Origin: Hyphomicrobium sp. | Lineage (GTDB): Bacteria; Pseudomonadota; Alphaproteobacteria; Rhizobiales; Hyphomicrobiaceae | Direction: 5' to 3' | NCBI GenBank assembly: GCA_021732485.1 | Contig: JAKFUV010000024.1 | Coordinates: 1 to 49,473, forward strand | Length of the DNA: 49,473 nucleotides | Shown: positions 10,422 to 18,906 of the stretch, one piece after another | How the letters are laid out: each line of letters starts with the position of its first letter | How positions within the stretch are numbered: position 1 is the first letter of the stretch | Program-made: the position numbers and the translations under genes | The notes under the pieces: model-generated | The model's input: the letters and a program-made list of their open reading frames with translations, nothing else | What the model was told of the DNA's origin: nothing | Database searches by the model: none

Positions 10422-10456
10422 GGCCTCCGCAGACTGCGGGGGCCGATTTTCTTTAC
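10422..10456 (+). terminator. Rho-independent terminator
   Basis: A 10-bp stem (10422-10431 with 10435-10444, one G-T pair) closes a 3-base loop GAC. It is followed by GATTTTCTTT. It separates the smc/small membrane protein transcript from the ATP synthase operon. Confidence 0.7.
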
Positions 10457-10560
10457 ACGGCGAAATGGCCAAAGCGATCTCCAGCCGGCGGCGCGAAGCC
10501 GGTACATAACCTGCGCGCATTCGCCGTACCGTTCGTGCCAGCGTGGCGCGGCCCGTTTCC

Positions 10561-10589
10561 TTGACACCCCAAGCCCCCGAAACTATGGT
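10561..10589 (+). promoter_or_regulatory. Sigma70-type promoter of the atpI-atpF operon
   Basis: A consensus TTGACA (10561-10566) and TATGGT (10584-10589) are separated by exactly 17 bases. They end about 60 bases before the atpI start. This is the clearest promoter-like sequence in the window. Function is inferred from sequence and position. Confidence 0.55.
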
Positions 10590-10650
10590 CCGCCGCATTC
10601 GAAGGCTCCGACGCGTTAGGTTTTCCCGCAGTTTTCGGACGGATAACGCT

Positions 10651-11055
10651 ATGTCTGACCAAGGCGATGACCTCGGGCCTGGACGTGGCCAAATCAGTCC
10701 TGAAGAACGTGCAGCTCTCAAGCGCCGGTCGGAGGGGATAGGCAAGCGGCTCGATGAGGTCAAATCTCGTCAAGTTGCTGGGCGGTCGCACGATAATGCT
10801 CGGGGCGCAGCCTACGGCCAAGCCTTCAAAATCGCGGCTGAACTGATCGCCGGGTTGGTATTCGGCGGGGCTGTCGGTTGGTTTTTGGACAAGCAGTTCG
10901 GCACGCTGCCGTTTCTGTTGGTCTTGTTCGTGATGATCGGCTTTGCCGCCGGGCTATTAAACGTCATTCGCGGGGCTCGGCAGGCGCAAGCCGCCGCAGA
11001 GCCACTGCAACGCGCCAGTCCGTCTGTCGCCGACGATGAAGACGACGAGAAGTAG
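10651..11055 (+). CDS. atpI: ATP synthase accessory protein AtpI
   Basis: A 134-residue protein with a charged cytoplasmic N-terminus and two transmembrane helices (around ELIAGLVFGGAVGWFLD and LPFLLVLFVMIGFAAGLLNV). It ends in an acidic tail DDEDDEK. It matches the AtpI/AtpZ family, which assists assembly of the subunit c ring or conducts Mg2+/Ca2+ in some bacteria. The exact role here is not known. It is the first gene of the F0 operon; the next gene starts 11 bases after its stop. The ATG at 10651 fits the family N-terminus; the frame extends upstream without a better start. Confidence 0.88.
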   Translation: MSDQGDDLGPGRGQISPEERAALKRRSEGIGKRLDEVKSRQVAGRSHDNARGAAYGQAFKIAAELIAGLVFGGAVGWFLDKQFGTLPFLLVLFVMIGFAAGLLNVIRGARQAQAAAEPLQRASPSVADDEDDEK

Positions 11056-11066
11056 GGGAGCCCGAC

Positions 11067-11816
11067 GTGGCAGCAGAAGCAGGTGGCGGGCACGGGCCCA
11101 TGAGCCAATTCGAGATCAAGCGGTATGTCCCGCTCGATCTTTTCGGCCAGGACGCCTCGTTCACAAATGCCTCGCTGTACATGGTCTTGGCCGTGTTGCT
11201 GATTACCGCATTTTTTGCCGCCGCCATGCGAAACCGGGCTCTCGTCCCCGGCCGTCTACAATCGGTGGCGGAGATGTCCTACGAGTTCATCGCCAATATG
11301 GTGCGTGAAAACGTCGGCGACGAAGGCATGAAATATTTTCCTTTCATCTTCTCGCTGTTCGTCTTCGTGCTCGTGCTCAACATGCTTGGCATGATCCCGG
11401 GCACATTTACGGTGACCAGCCACATTATCGTGACCTTCGCACTTGCTGCCCTTGTGTTTTTAGTCGTAACCGCGATCGGCTTCGCTCGCCACGGTTTGGG
11501 CTATCTCAAACTGTTCGTGCCCGATGGCGTGCCGATCTGGCTGATGCCCTTGATCGTGCCCATCGAATTGATCTCCTATCTGATCCGCCCGATCAGTTTG
11601 TCGGTGCGTCTGTTCGCCAACATGATGGCGGGCCACACGATGCTCAAAGTGTTCGCCGGGTTTGCCGTCAGCTTGCCGGTGTTCGCGAAGATTGCGCCGG
11701 TATTGTTCACGACAGCGTTCACCGGGCTGGAGTTCGTCGTCGCATTCCTTCAGGCCTTCATCTTCACCGTGCTGACCTGCATCTACCTCAACGACGCGGT
11801 CAACATGCATCACTGA
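11067..11816 (+). CDS. atpB: F0F1 ATP synthase subunit a
   Basis: A 249-residue membrane stator subunit that forms the proton half-channels of F0. The essential arginine is in [12 protein letters not shown], the family signature. The hydrophobic segments give 5-6 transmembrane helices, including the last pair around [24 protein letters not shown] chose the GTG at 11067, which has TAGGGGAG 6 bases upstream. An ATG at 11100 would remove 11 Gly/Ala-rich residues and cannot be excluded. Cotranscribed with atpI and atpE. Confidence 0.95.
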   Translation: MAAEAGGGHGPMSQFEIKRYVPLDLFGQDASFTNASLYMVLAVLLITAFFAAAMRNRALVPGRLQSVAEMSYEFIANMVRENVGDEGMKYFPFIFSLFVFVLVLNMLGMIPGTFTVTSHIIVTFALAALVFLVVTAIGFARHGLGYLKLFVPDGVPIWLMPLIVPIELISYLIRPISLSVRLFANMMAGHTMLKVFAGFAVSLPVFAKIAPVLFTTAFTGLEFVVAFLQAFIFTVLTCIYLNDAVNMHH

Positions 11817-11901
11817 AAATTCGGGGTCTGGCGCACGCGATGCGCTGCGGCCCTGTTTCTTGCGTTCCATTCCAACCAACATAAATCCAAGGGAGACTAT
11901 C

Positions 11902-12126
11902 ATGGACCCACAAGCAGCTAAGTACATCGGCGCGGGCCTCGCCTGCTTCGCACTGATCGGCGCCGGCATCGGCATCGGCAACATTTTCGGCAACTATCTT
12001 TCGGGTGCGTTGCGCAATCCGTCGGCTGCCCCTGGCCAGTTCACGAACCTGCTGATCGGCTTCGCTCTCGCCGAAGCGACCGGCCTGTTCGGCCTGCTCG
12101 TCGCTCTCATCATCCTGTTCGGTTGA
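11902..12126 (+). CDS. atpE: F0F1 ATP synthase subunit c
   Basis: A 74-residue hairpin of two transmembrane helices that oligomerises into the rotor ring. The first helix has the glycine motif GAGIGIGN, the polar loop is RNP (Arg38), and the proton-carrying carboxylate is Glu58 in [11 protein letters not shown] Glu at this place and no Na+-site residues visible nearby fit a proton-driven enzyme. The start ATG at 11902 has AAGGGAG about 6 bases upstream. Short and highly conserved. Confidence 0.97.
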   Translation: MDPQAAKYIGAGLACFALIGAGIGIGNIFGNYLSGALRNPSAAPGQFTNLLIGFALAEATGLFGLLVALIILFG

Positions 12127-12160
12127 TCGGCGGCTCAACGCCCCGACATAAGGAGCGATG

Positions 12161-12733
12161 ATGTTCTCCGTCATTACTGCTGCGGCGCAAGCTGTCACCG
12201 AAGCCGTTGCGGGAGCCGCTGTGGAAGCAGCGCCGCACGCATCCGGTGGTCTGCCACAGCTCAACACGCATGACTTTTCCCCGCAGCTGATCTGGCTCGC
12301 GGTGATGTTCACGCTGCTTTACGTCATTCTCTCGCGGGTGGCTTTGCCGGCTGTTGGCGAAGTGCTGGCTGAACGTCGCGAACGCATCGGCCGCGATTTA
12401 GCGGCCGCTGCAAAGCTCAAATCGCAAACCGATAAGGCACTGTCGGATTACGAAAAAGCCTTGGCAGACGCCCGCTCCAAGGCGTCGGCCATCGCGAAGG
12501 AAAAGCGTCAGTCTTTGGCCGACGAGACGGAAGCCGAGCGGCTGAAAGTCGAAGCTCAGCTGAACGCAAAGCTGCACGAGGCTGAAGCGCGCATCGCTGC
12601 AACCAAGGCGAAGGCGCTTTTGTCGGTCAACGACATTGCCGCCGAAACGGCAAGCGCCGTGGTTGGCAGATTGATTGGCCAGGACGTCAGCGTTGCCGAT
12701 GTGAAGGCGGCACTTGCCGCGGCTGGAAAGTAA
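12161..12733 (+). CDS. atpF2: F0F1 ATP synthase subunit b'
   Basis: A 190-residue peripheral stalk subunit, the b' partner of the b/b' heterodimer found in Alphaproteobacteria, cyanobacteria and plastids. It has an N-terminal extension of about 45 residues, one membrane helix (LIWLAVMFTLLYVILS), then a long charged coiled coil starting VLAERRERIGRDLAAA. ATG occurs at both 12158 and 12161. The AGGAG at 12151-12155 leaves only 2 bases to the first, so 12161 is more likely. It is followed 7 bases later by the b subunit. Confidence 0.92.
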   Translation: MFSVITAAAQAVTEAVAGAAVEAAPHASGGLPQLNTHDFSPQLIWLAVMFTLLYVILSRVALPAVGEVLAERRERIGRDLAAAAKLKSQTDKALSDYEKALADARSKASAIAKEKRQSLADETEAERLKVEAQLNAKLHEAEARIAATKAKALLSVNDIAAETASAVVGRLIGQDVSVADVKAALAAAGK

Positions 12734-12740
12734 GAACTCG

Positions 12741-13247
12741 ATGCACACGCTTTTGACATTCGACACGCAGGATCCAGTGTTCTGGGTCAGCATCTCGTTC
12801 CTTCTATTCCTGGCTCTGCTGGCCTACTACGGCGTGCCGCGATTGATCGGCAAGTCGCTCGATGCGCGCGCCGACGCCATCCGCAAAGAACTCGACGAAG
12901 CGCGCCGCCTTCGCGAGGAAGCTCAGGCCTTGCTCGCCGATTACCAGAAAAAGGCCAATGAGGCTGAGAACGAGGCAGCGTCGATCATTGAAGCCGCCAA
13001 GCGCGAAGCTGAGGCGCTGGCTGCCGAAGCGCGCAAGTCGTTGACCGAAACGATCGAGCGTCGATCGAAGATTGCCGAGGACAAAATTGCTCGTGCCGAG
13101 GCACAGGCACTGAGTGAAGTTCGCTCGACAGCGGTTGCGACGGCAATGTCGGTTGCCGAGACGCTGATTGGTTCGAGGGTTGGTGGTGCAGCCGGCGTAA
13201 ATTTGATTGATCAGTCGATCAAGGACCTGAAAGGCAAACTGAACTGA
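12741..13247 (+). CDS. atpF: F0F1 ATP synthase subunit b
   Basis: A 168-residue peripheral stalk subunit with a short N-terminus, one membrane helix (FWVSISFLLFLALLAYYGV), then the conserved start of the stalk (LDARADAIRKELDEARRLRE) and a long alanine/glutamate-rich coiled coil. With b' it links subunit a to the F1 head. It is the last gene of the F0 cluster and is followed by a terminator. The F1 genes are not in the window, which is the usual alphaproteobacterial arrangement. Confidence 0.94.
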   Translation: MHTLLTFDTQDPVFWVSISFLLFLALLAYYGVPRLIGKSLDARADAIRKELDEARRLREEAQALLADYQKKANEAENEAASIIEAAKREAEALAAEARKSLTETIERRSKIAEDKIARAEAQALSEVRSTAVATAMSVAETLIGSRVGGAAGVNLIDQSIKDLKGKLN

Positions 13248-13284
13248 TCGCCGCCCGGACCAACATTCGCCAATTTGAAATCTG

Positions 13285-13315
13285 AAAAGCCGGGCCCGAA
13301 TGCCTGGCTTTTTTT
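13285..13315 (+). terminator. Rho-independent terminator of the F0 operon
   Basis: The stem AAGCCGGGC (13287-13295) pairs with GCCTGGCTT (13302-13310) with one G-T pair. The loop is CCGAAT and a run of seven T follows. It lies about 40 bases after the atpF stop. Confidence 0.85.
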
Positions 13316-13360
13316 GGAGTCAAAGCTGATGGACGTTATTGGTAAGGGCGCCTCGACTAT

Positions 13361-14068
13361 TCAGCCGGCGCCAGCGGCCTTGTTGTCAAAGCCCACAATC
13401 AGCTCAAACTCGCCTGGACGCGAACCTTCGGGAATATCGAACGTCACACTGCGTACGGCGGAGAAGTAGCCGATCGGCTTATCCAAACCAACGGCAACGT
13501 CGACGGCAAGTGATTCGCCCGTCACCTTGGCGCGCTTGGAATCGTTGACGACGACATTCAGCGGCAACCTGATCTCGCCCGGCTTGCCTTTGGGCCCCAG
13601 CAGCACGCGGCCGGAGAAGCCGTATTTGACGGTGACGCGGCCCGGCTCAACCTGACATTCACGGGCGGTTTTGGTGATCTCTCCGCGGTGCATGATGGCA
13701 AGACCATCGCCGGTGCGACCCGGCTCGTAGAAGGTGATGTGATGATCGCGCGGCGCAACCGTCAGGCGCGGGCATCCGCCAGCCACTTCGCCAAGCGTGG
13801 TGCTGCCGGTTGCGGAGCCATCGTTTGATTTTGCTGCAGCGAGCAATTGATCTTCCGACAGCGCATTGTCAGTTTTCCCGGCGCTGTTGCCGAACACGCC
13901 GCCGCCGAGCCCGGAGGTCAACGACGACATTCCGCATCCACCCAGAGCGCAAGCCGACAGGATCGCGATGTAAAGCTGTGTGCGACGCAGTCCGTGGATA
14001 TTGGCGAACGATGCGGCGCCAGCGTCGCAGTGCTGCGCGCGCCGGATGTTCAAATTCTTCAACGCCAT
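13361..14068 (-). CDS. Putative lipoprotein, unknown family
   Basis: A 235-residue protein. A hydrophobic stretch LYIAILSACALGGC ends in a lipobox-like LGGC, so the mature protein is probably a lipoprotein with a Gly/Ser-rich linker (SSLTSGLGGGVFG). The globular part begins near VAGGCPRLTVAPRDHHIT and ends with VTFDIPEGSRPGEFELIVG, which reads as mostly beta strand. I do not recognise the family. With the ATG at 14068 the signal is preceded by an unusually long 25-residue stretch, and its purine-rich GGGG abuts the ATG, so the start is uncertain; an upstream start near 14173 would overlap the ispH promoter region. Divergent from ispH. Confidence 0.6.
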   Translation of the reverse strand: MALKNLNIRRAQHCDAGAASFANIHGLRRTQLYIAILSACALGGCGMSSLTSGLGGGVFGNSAGKTDNALSEDQLLAAAKSNDGSATGSTTLGEVAGGCPRLTVAPRDHHITFYEPGRTGDGLAIMHRGEITKTARECQVEPGRVTVKYGFSGRVLLGPKGKPGEIRLPLNVVVNDSKRAKVTGESLAVDVAVGLDKPIGYFSAVRSVTFDIPEGSRPGEFELIVGFDNKAAGAG

Positions 14069-14189
14069 CCCCTGAGGTTGCGCCACCCGGCCTCTTGTAT
14101 TGTCCGCAAACCACCGTAGCATCCGGTCCAAACCTCGTCCAAGAACTTTCCCGTTGCGATCCACTGTAAACAAAGGACTTTCTGTCTAC

Positions 14190-15191
14190 ATGTCCGCTGT
14201 TAACCACAGACCAGACACGCCCGACACAACGGTCGTAAAACCACCCCTTAAACTGCTTCTCGCGGCCCCGCGCGGGTTTTGCGCCGGCGTCGATCGAGCG
14301 ATTGAGATCGTCGAGCAGGCTTTGGCGAAATTCGGGGCGCCGGTCTATGTCCGCCACGAGATCGTCCACAATCGCTATGTCGTTGAGTCTCTCAAGGCCA
14401 AAGGCGCCGTTTTTGTGAAAGAGCTCGATGAAATCCCAGAAACGACACAGCCCGTGATTTTTTCAGCACATGGCGTCGCCAAGTCGGTTCCTGCCGTGGC
14501 GCAAAGCCGAAATCTTTTCGTGCTCGACGCCACCTGCCCTCTTGTTTCGAAAGTGCACATGGAAGCCCAACGCCATTTCGAGCAGGGCCGCGACATCATC
14601 CTGGTCGGGCACAGCGGCCATCCGGAGGTTGTCGGCACGATCGGCCAACTTCCTGCCGGCGCCATCAGTCTCGTCGAAACGGCGCATGAAGCGCGCCACC
14701 ACGTGCCGCGCGATACAAGCCGCCTCGCGTTCATCACTCAAACGACACTATCGTTAGACGATACCGCCGAAATCGTGCAAATTTTGAAGGATCGTTTTCC
14801 CGGCATCGCCGGACCGGTGAAGGAAGACATTTGTTACGCCACGACGAACCGGCAAAACGCCGTGAAGGCGATCGCCTCAAAGGTTGAAGGACTGGTTGTC
14901 GTCGGCGGACCGAAAAGCTCGAATTCCTTAAGACTGGTGGAGGTGGGTGAGCGCTTCGGCTGTGCGATCTCGGTGCTGGTCGAGCGCGCCGCCGATCTTC
15001 CATGGGCCGAGCTTTCTGGGCTCACGTCGATCGGCATCACGGCCGGAGCGTCGGCTCCGGAAATTATTGTCGAAGAGGTGGTTGAGGCGTTTCGCCAGCG
15101 TTTTGACGTGACGATTGAAGTGGTAACGACAGTCGAAGAACGTGTCGTGTTCAATGTCCCGCGTGAATTGCGCACGAGGCCGAGCGCTTAG
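14190..15191 (+). CDS. ispH: 4-hydroxy-3-methylbut-2-enyl diphosphate reductase
   Basis: IspH (LytB) makes IPP and DMAPP in the last step of the MEP isoprenoid pathway. The three iron-sulfur cysteines are visible: Cys31 in GFCAGV, Cys116 in DATCPLV and Cys215 in [29 protein letters not shown] and ITQTTLS are also conserved. The length (333 aa) fits. The frame extends upstream, but the ATG at 14190 starts the usual N-terminus and has AAAGGA upstream. It is followed by thrB and rnhA, an order common in Hyphomicrobiales. Confidence 0.96.
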   Translation: MSAVNHRPDTPDTTVVKPPLKLLLAAPRGFCAGVDRAIEIVEQALAKFGAPVYVRHEIVHNRYVVESLKAKGAVFVKELDEIPETTQPVIFSAHGVAKSVPAVAQSRNLFVLDATCPLVSKVHMEAQRHFEQGRDIILVGHSGHPEVVGTIGQLPAGAISLVETAHEARHHVPRDTSRLAFITQTTLSLDDTAEIVQILKDRFPGIAGPVKEDICYATTNRQNAVKAIASKVEGLVVVGGPKSSNSLRLVEVGERFGCAISVLVERAADLPWAELSGLTSIGITAGASAPEIIVEEVVEAFRQRFDVTIEVVTTVEERVVFNVPRELRTRPSA

Positions 15192-15277
15192 GGTGGCTCG
15201 GCTAGGGAAGACTGCGTGGCCTTCCCTGCCTTGCAACCTAACAATCGTGCGACCCAAATCCCCGCGACGAGGACGGC

Positions 15278-16249
15278 ATGGCGGTTTACACCGAAGTCAA
15301 CGACGACGATCTCGCGCGCTTCATTGACGGCTACGGGGTTGGCCGCCTGCTTTCGTACAAAGGCATTGCCGAGGGTGTCGAGAACACCAATTACTTGGTC
15401 CATTGCGAACGCGGCACTTTCATTCTGACGCTCTATGAAAAACGCGTCGATCCCGACGATCTGCCGTTTTTCCTTGGACTGATGGATCATTTAGCAGCGG
15501 CGGGGGTAACATGCCCTTTGCCGGTGCGTGATCGCGAAGGACACCATCTCAACGAACTCAGCGGACGCCACGCCGCCCTGGTCACGTTCCTCGATGGCGT
15601 GTGGCCACGCAAACCAAAGGTCGAGCATTGCCGTGAGTTGGGCGCGGCGCTGGCCGCCATGCATCTTGCAGCGGATGGCTTTCGCCTAAAGCGCGCAAAT
15701 GCACTTGGTGTTTCGGGTTGGCGCCCCCTGTTTGCGAAATTTGCCGATCGGGCCGATGATATTCTTCCCGGTCTGCAAACCTTGATCACACGCGAGCTTG
15801 ACGACCTGGAACAGCACTGGCCGCGTGATCTGCCGCAAGGGGTCATTCACGCCGATCTGTTTCCCGACAACGTTTTTTTCATTGGCGAAAAACTGTCAGG
15901 TCTTATCGACTTCTATTTCGCCTGCAATGATCAACTCGCCTACGACATTGCCGTGTGCTTGAACGCCTGGTGCTTCAGCAGCGATTTCTCCTATGACGCC
16001 GCCAAAGGTCGCGCGATCATCGAAGCCTATGATGCTGTGCGGCCGTTGACGGACGGCGAGCGCGCAGCGTTACCGATGCTGGCACGAGGGGCTGCGACCC
16101 GCTTTTTGCTCACGCGTGGCTACGATTGGCTGCATACGCCGGCAAATGCTCTGGTGGCTCGCAAAGACCCGTTCGACTATGTGCGCCGCTTGCGTTTCCA
16201 TCAAAGCGCGACATCGATCGCGACGTACTTAGGAGCTGAGCGAGCGTGA
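15278..16249 (+). CDS. thrB: Homoserine kinase (APH-fold type)
   Basis: A 323-residue kinase that phosphorylates homoserine for threonine synthesis. This is the type with an aminoglycoside phosphotransferase fold, not the GHMP type of E. coli. The catalytic loop is [14 protein letters not shown] and the Mg-binding segment is GLIDFYFA. The N-terminal [13 protein letters not shown] strand is typical. The start ATG at 15278 begins MAVYTEV, the usual N-terminus. Its stop overlaps the rnhA start by four bases (GTGA), so the two are translationally coupled. The partner thrC is on the other strand at 24.7 kb. Confidence 0.93.
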   Translation: MAVYTEVNDDDLARFIDGYGVGRLLSYKGIAEGVENTNYLVHCERGTFILTLYEKRVDPDDLPFFLGLMDHLAAAGVTCPLPVRDREGHHLNELSGRHAALVTFLDGVWPRKPKVEHCRELGAALAAMHLAADGFRLKRANALGVSGWRPLFAKFADRADDILPGLQTLITRELDDLEQHWPRDLPQGVIHADLFPDNVFFIGEKLSGLIDFYFACNDQLAYDIAVCLNAWCFSSDFSYDAAKGRAIIEAYDAVRPLTDGERAALPMLARGAATRFLLTRGYDWLHTPANALVARKDPFDYVRRLRFHQSATSIATYLGAERA

Positions 16250-16710
16250 CCGACGACCCATCATGCGTGCTGATCTATAGCGACGGCGCCTGTTCAGGAA
16301 ATCCCGGTCCGGGCGGCTGGGGCGCCGTGTTGATTTCGGGCGACCACCGCAAAGAGTTGTCAGGCGGCGAGCGTCTGACGACGAACAACCGCATGGAATT
16401 GCTGGGTGCGATTTCTGCGCTGGAAGCGCTAAAAAGGCGCAGCGATGTCAAACTCTATACCGACAGCGCCTACGTCAAAAACGGCATTACATCGTGGATT
16501 CACGGCTGGCGGCGCAATGGCTGGCGCACCGCAGACAAGAAGCCTGTCAAGAATGCCGAACTTTGGCAGCGGCTCGACGCGATCACCAAAAGCCACAACG
16601 TCGAATGGCATTGGCTGAAAGGCCACGCGGGCCATCTTGAAAACGAACGCGCCGATGAACTCGCGCGCGCCGGTATGGCGCCATTCAAGACGCCATCCGC
16701 GACGTCGTAA
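16246..16710 (+). CDS. rnhA: Ribonuclease HI
   Basis: A 154-residue RNase HI that degrades the RNA of RNA/DNA hybrids. The four catalytic acids sit in [33 protein letters not shown] and ERADELA. The basic handle [20 protein letters not shown] is present as in E. coli. The start is the GTG at 16246 within the thrB stop, with AGGAG 11 bases upstream. Together with rnhB this gives the organism both RNase H types. Confidence 0.96.
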   Translation: MTDDPSCVLIYSDGACSGNPGPGGWGAVLISGDHRKELSGGERLTTNNRMELLGAISALEALKRRSDVKLYTDSAYVKNGITSWIHGWRRNGWRTADKKPVKNAELWQRLDAITKSHNVEWHWLKGHAGHLENERADELARAGMAPFKTPSATS

Positions 16711-16719
16711 CAGAGATAA

Positions 16720-17220
16720 TTAGCCGAGCGACCGGTCGATCATCGAGCACAGCGCTTCGGCGCTCGATTTTTCGGCCTGCGGCGGACTGTCTTCGATGTT
16801 GAGGATTTTGACGACGCCATCTTCAACGAGCATGGCGTAACGCTTCGAACGCAAGCCGAGGCCGAACGCCGAGAGGTCGATATCCAAGCCGATTGACTTG
16901 GCGAAGTCGCCCGATCCGTCAGCCAGCATTTCAATGCGGCCTGTAGCGCCGGTGTCTTCAGCCCAGTTGGTCAGCACGAAGATGTCGTTGACGGCGGTGC
17001 AAGCGATGGCATCGACGCCCTTGGCCTTCAATGCTTCGGTCCGATCGACAAAGCCGGGCATATGATTTTTGTGGCACGTTGGCGTGTAGGCTCCCGGCAC
17101 GGCGAACAGTGCTACTTTTTTTCCAGAGAACACATCCGATACCGATCGCGCCATTGGACCATCCGCCCCCATGACGGTGAACTTTGCGTCTGGAAGTTTA
17201 TCGCCGATTTTAATAGTCAT
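16720..17220 (-). CDS. Peroxiredoxin (Prx5/redoxin type)
   Basis: A 166-residue thiol peroxidase of the Prx5/AhpE-like redoxin group. The peroxidatic Cys49 is in PGAYTPTCHKNHMPGF. GDKLPDAKFTVMG at the start and RYAMLVEDGVVKILNIE near the end are typical. Other cysteines occur at about residue 78 (AIACTAVND) and near the C-terminus (EALCSMI); which one resolves is not clear. The ATG at 17220 has GAGGAA 5 bases upstream and overlaps nothing: the DsbD-N-like gene stops 9 bases earlier, so the two form an operon. Confidence 0.92.
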   Translation of the reverse strand: MTIKIGDKLPDAKFTVMGADGPMARSVSDVFSGKKVALFAVPGAYTPTCHKNHMPGFVDRTEALKAKGVDAIACTAVNDIFVLTNWAEDTGATGRIEMLADGSGDFAKSIGLDIDLSAFGLGLRSKRYAMLVEDGVVKILNIEDSPPQAEKSSAEALCSMIDRSLG

Positions 17221-17228
17221 TCGTTTCC

Positions 17229-18104
17229 TCACTCGATGCGGATCGTGGTTTCAGATTGTCCCTTCGCGCCGACGAGCGTCACTGTCAACGTTTTGTGTTT
17301 GAGGGCTGCCTCGTCGGCGCCTTGCGTCAAGTCGACGCTAAATATGCTGCGGCCGGCCGCCGTCGACACGCGCACCGGCAACGGCAGATAAAGACCGTCG
17401 GGCGCCTCGACAAACGCATCGGTCGCGCCCGGCGCTGGATCGTCAACTTCTAGGGTGATCAGCGGCTTTGTGCCTGATCGATCTATGGTCCAGCGGCTCA
17501 GCTTTGGATCGGTGAGGGAATTCGGCAGGCTACGCGGAACCAACGCATGGGCAGCCGAAATTTCGTCTGAAATCTTGACGTCTGCCGGTACTGTCATCTC
17601 GAAGGTAGCTTCTGCCGGAATGCAGATGTCCTTGCATACGCCATAGCTCACCGCGAGTTTCAAATGCACGGGCTCGGCCGGCGACTTGGCCGTGATTTCG
17701 ACCGGAAAAATGACGCTGTCCTTGTAACCGATGGTCGTACCCGACTTGTCGACCAAGCGGTGAGGGGCCGGAAACAGCACACGCGCGGCAGCTAGATTTT
17801 TCGACCCCGACCAATCGAATTCCGGCGGCACACCGCCAGCGTCACCAGGTTGCCGCCAATAGGTTTTCCAGTCCGGCAGCATGGAAATTTCAAGACCAAC
17901 ATAGAGCGTGTCCGGCTTGCCGTTGGCGCTGCCCCCCGAGAGCAGCCGCGCTTTATTGTTGAAGCCTTGCACCCAGGCGGACGTCTCTCCCGCAGCTAAC
18001 GTGACGGACGCCATCGCCGAAACAAGAGCGAAGGCACCGAGCAAAGCTGCCAACCCACGCCGCATCGGCGGCGCCATGGCGGCGGACTGAACCTGCGGCG
18101 TCAT
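17229..18104 (-). CDS. DsbD N-terminal-domain-like periplasmic protein
   Basis: A 291-residue exported protein. The signal peptide is RRGLAALLGAFALVSAMASV, cleaved near LAAG. The body resembles the alpha domain of DsbD (PF11412 group): SMLPDWKTYWRQPGDAGGVPP, then SYGVCKDICIPAEATFE with the two redox cysteines Cys157 and Cys161. It lacks the DsbD membrane and thioredoxin domains, so it probably receives electrons from another transporter or has lost that role. The ATG at 18104 has AAGGA 9 bases upstream; an ATG at 18152 has no ribosome binding site. It shares a transcript with the peroxiredoxin. Confidence 0.85.
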   Translation of the reverse strand: MTPQVQSAAMAPPMRRGLAALLGAFALVSAMASVTLAAGETSAWVQGFNNKARLLSGGSANGKPDTLYVGLEISMLPDWKTYWRQPGDAGGVPPEFDWSGSKNLAAARVLFPAPHRLVDKSGTTIGYKDSVIFPVEITAKSPAEPVHLKLAVSYGVCKDICIPAEATFEMTVPADVKISDEISAAHALVPRSLPNSLTDPKLSRWTIDRSGTKPLITLEVDDPAPGATDAFVEAPDGLYLPLPVRVSTAAGRSIFSVDLTQGADEAALKHKTLTVTLVGAKGQSETTIRIE

Positions 18105-18241
18105 TGGCGAAGATCCTTCGAGGCTTAGCGGGTCATAACCAGATCGATCCATAAAGCGGCTATTTCATACCACAAAGAGCGACTACACCACGCATTGCGG
18201 CTGTCTTTTCGGTTCGTTCAGGCCGGTCTAAAATAGGCGCC

Positions 18242-18859
18242 ATGACGACACCTCACATTAAGCAAAAGCGCAAGTCGGCGAGCGGCTTTCTAGAAGGTCA
18301 ACTTCTCGTTGCGATGCCGCGCATGACAGACCGTCGTTTCGCGCGCTCGGTGATCTTTATGTGCGCGCATTCGGAAGAGGGCGCGATGGGCATTATCGTC
18401 AATCAGCGCGCGACGCAAATCTCCGCGCCGGATCTCCTTGAACGCCTTGGCATACGACTTACCGACGACGTTGAGAATACGCATGACGGTGTCGTCGCGT
18501 TACCCATTCACATCGGCGGGCCGGTGGAAAGCGGTCGGGGATTTGTTTTGCACAGTGCCGACTATTTCGCCGATGAGTCGACGCTCGCCATAGACCACGG
18601 GGTCTGCTTGACGGCCACGATCGATATTTTGCGCGCCATTGCCGAACGACGCGGCCCGCAGCATGCGTTGCTGGCGCTCGGTTACGCTGGATGGTCTGCA
18701 GGCCAGCTCGAAAGCGAAATTCAGCACAACGGCTGGCTCAATTGCCCAGCCGATTTAGACCTGATCTTCGACAGCGATCTTGAAAGCAAATATGCCCGCG
18801 CCATGGCCAAACTGGGCGTCGATCTTTCGCACCTTGTCAACGATGCGGGGCATGCCTGA
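18242..18859 (+). CDS. YqgE/AlgH family protein (DUF179)
   Basis: A 205-residue protein of the YqgE/AlgH family. The start GFLEGQLLVAMPRMTDRRFARSVIFMCAH and the following GAMGIIVNQ are the family signature, and HIGGPVESGRGFVLH is the second conserved block. The family is widespread in Proteobacteria and its molecular role is unsettled; AlgH was linked to alginate regulation in Pseudomonas. The ATG at 18242 is divergent from the DsbD-N-like gene, with about 135 bases between them. The gene is convergent with the GGDEF-EAL gene. Confidence 0.92.
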   Translation: MTTPHIKQKRKSASGFLEGQLLVAMPRMTDRRFARSVIFMCAHSEEGAMGIIVNQRATQISAPDLLERLGIRLTDDVENTHDGVVALPIHIGGPVESGRGFVLHSADYFADESTLAIDHGVCLTATIDILRAIAERRGPQHALLALGYAGWSAGQLESEIQHNGWLNCPADLDLIFDSDLESKYARAMAKLGVDLSHLVNDAGHA

Positions 18860-18906
18860 CACGCTTGCCGGATGAGGGATCGGCGCGCGCCACATCGAAT
18901 TGCGAT

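Noticed and set aside
15192..15277. Seven-bp hairpin AGGGAAG/CTTCCCT after ispH
   Set aside because: The loop has about 9 bases and there is no T run. thrB follows closely, so a terminator is unlikely.
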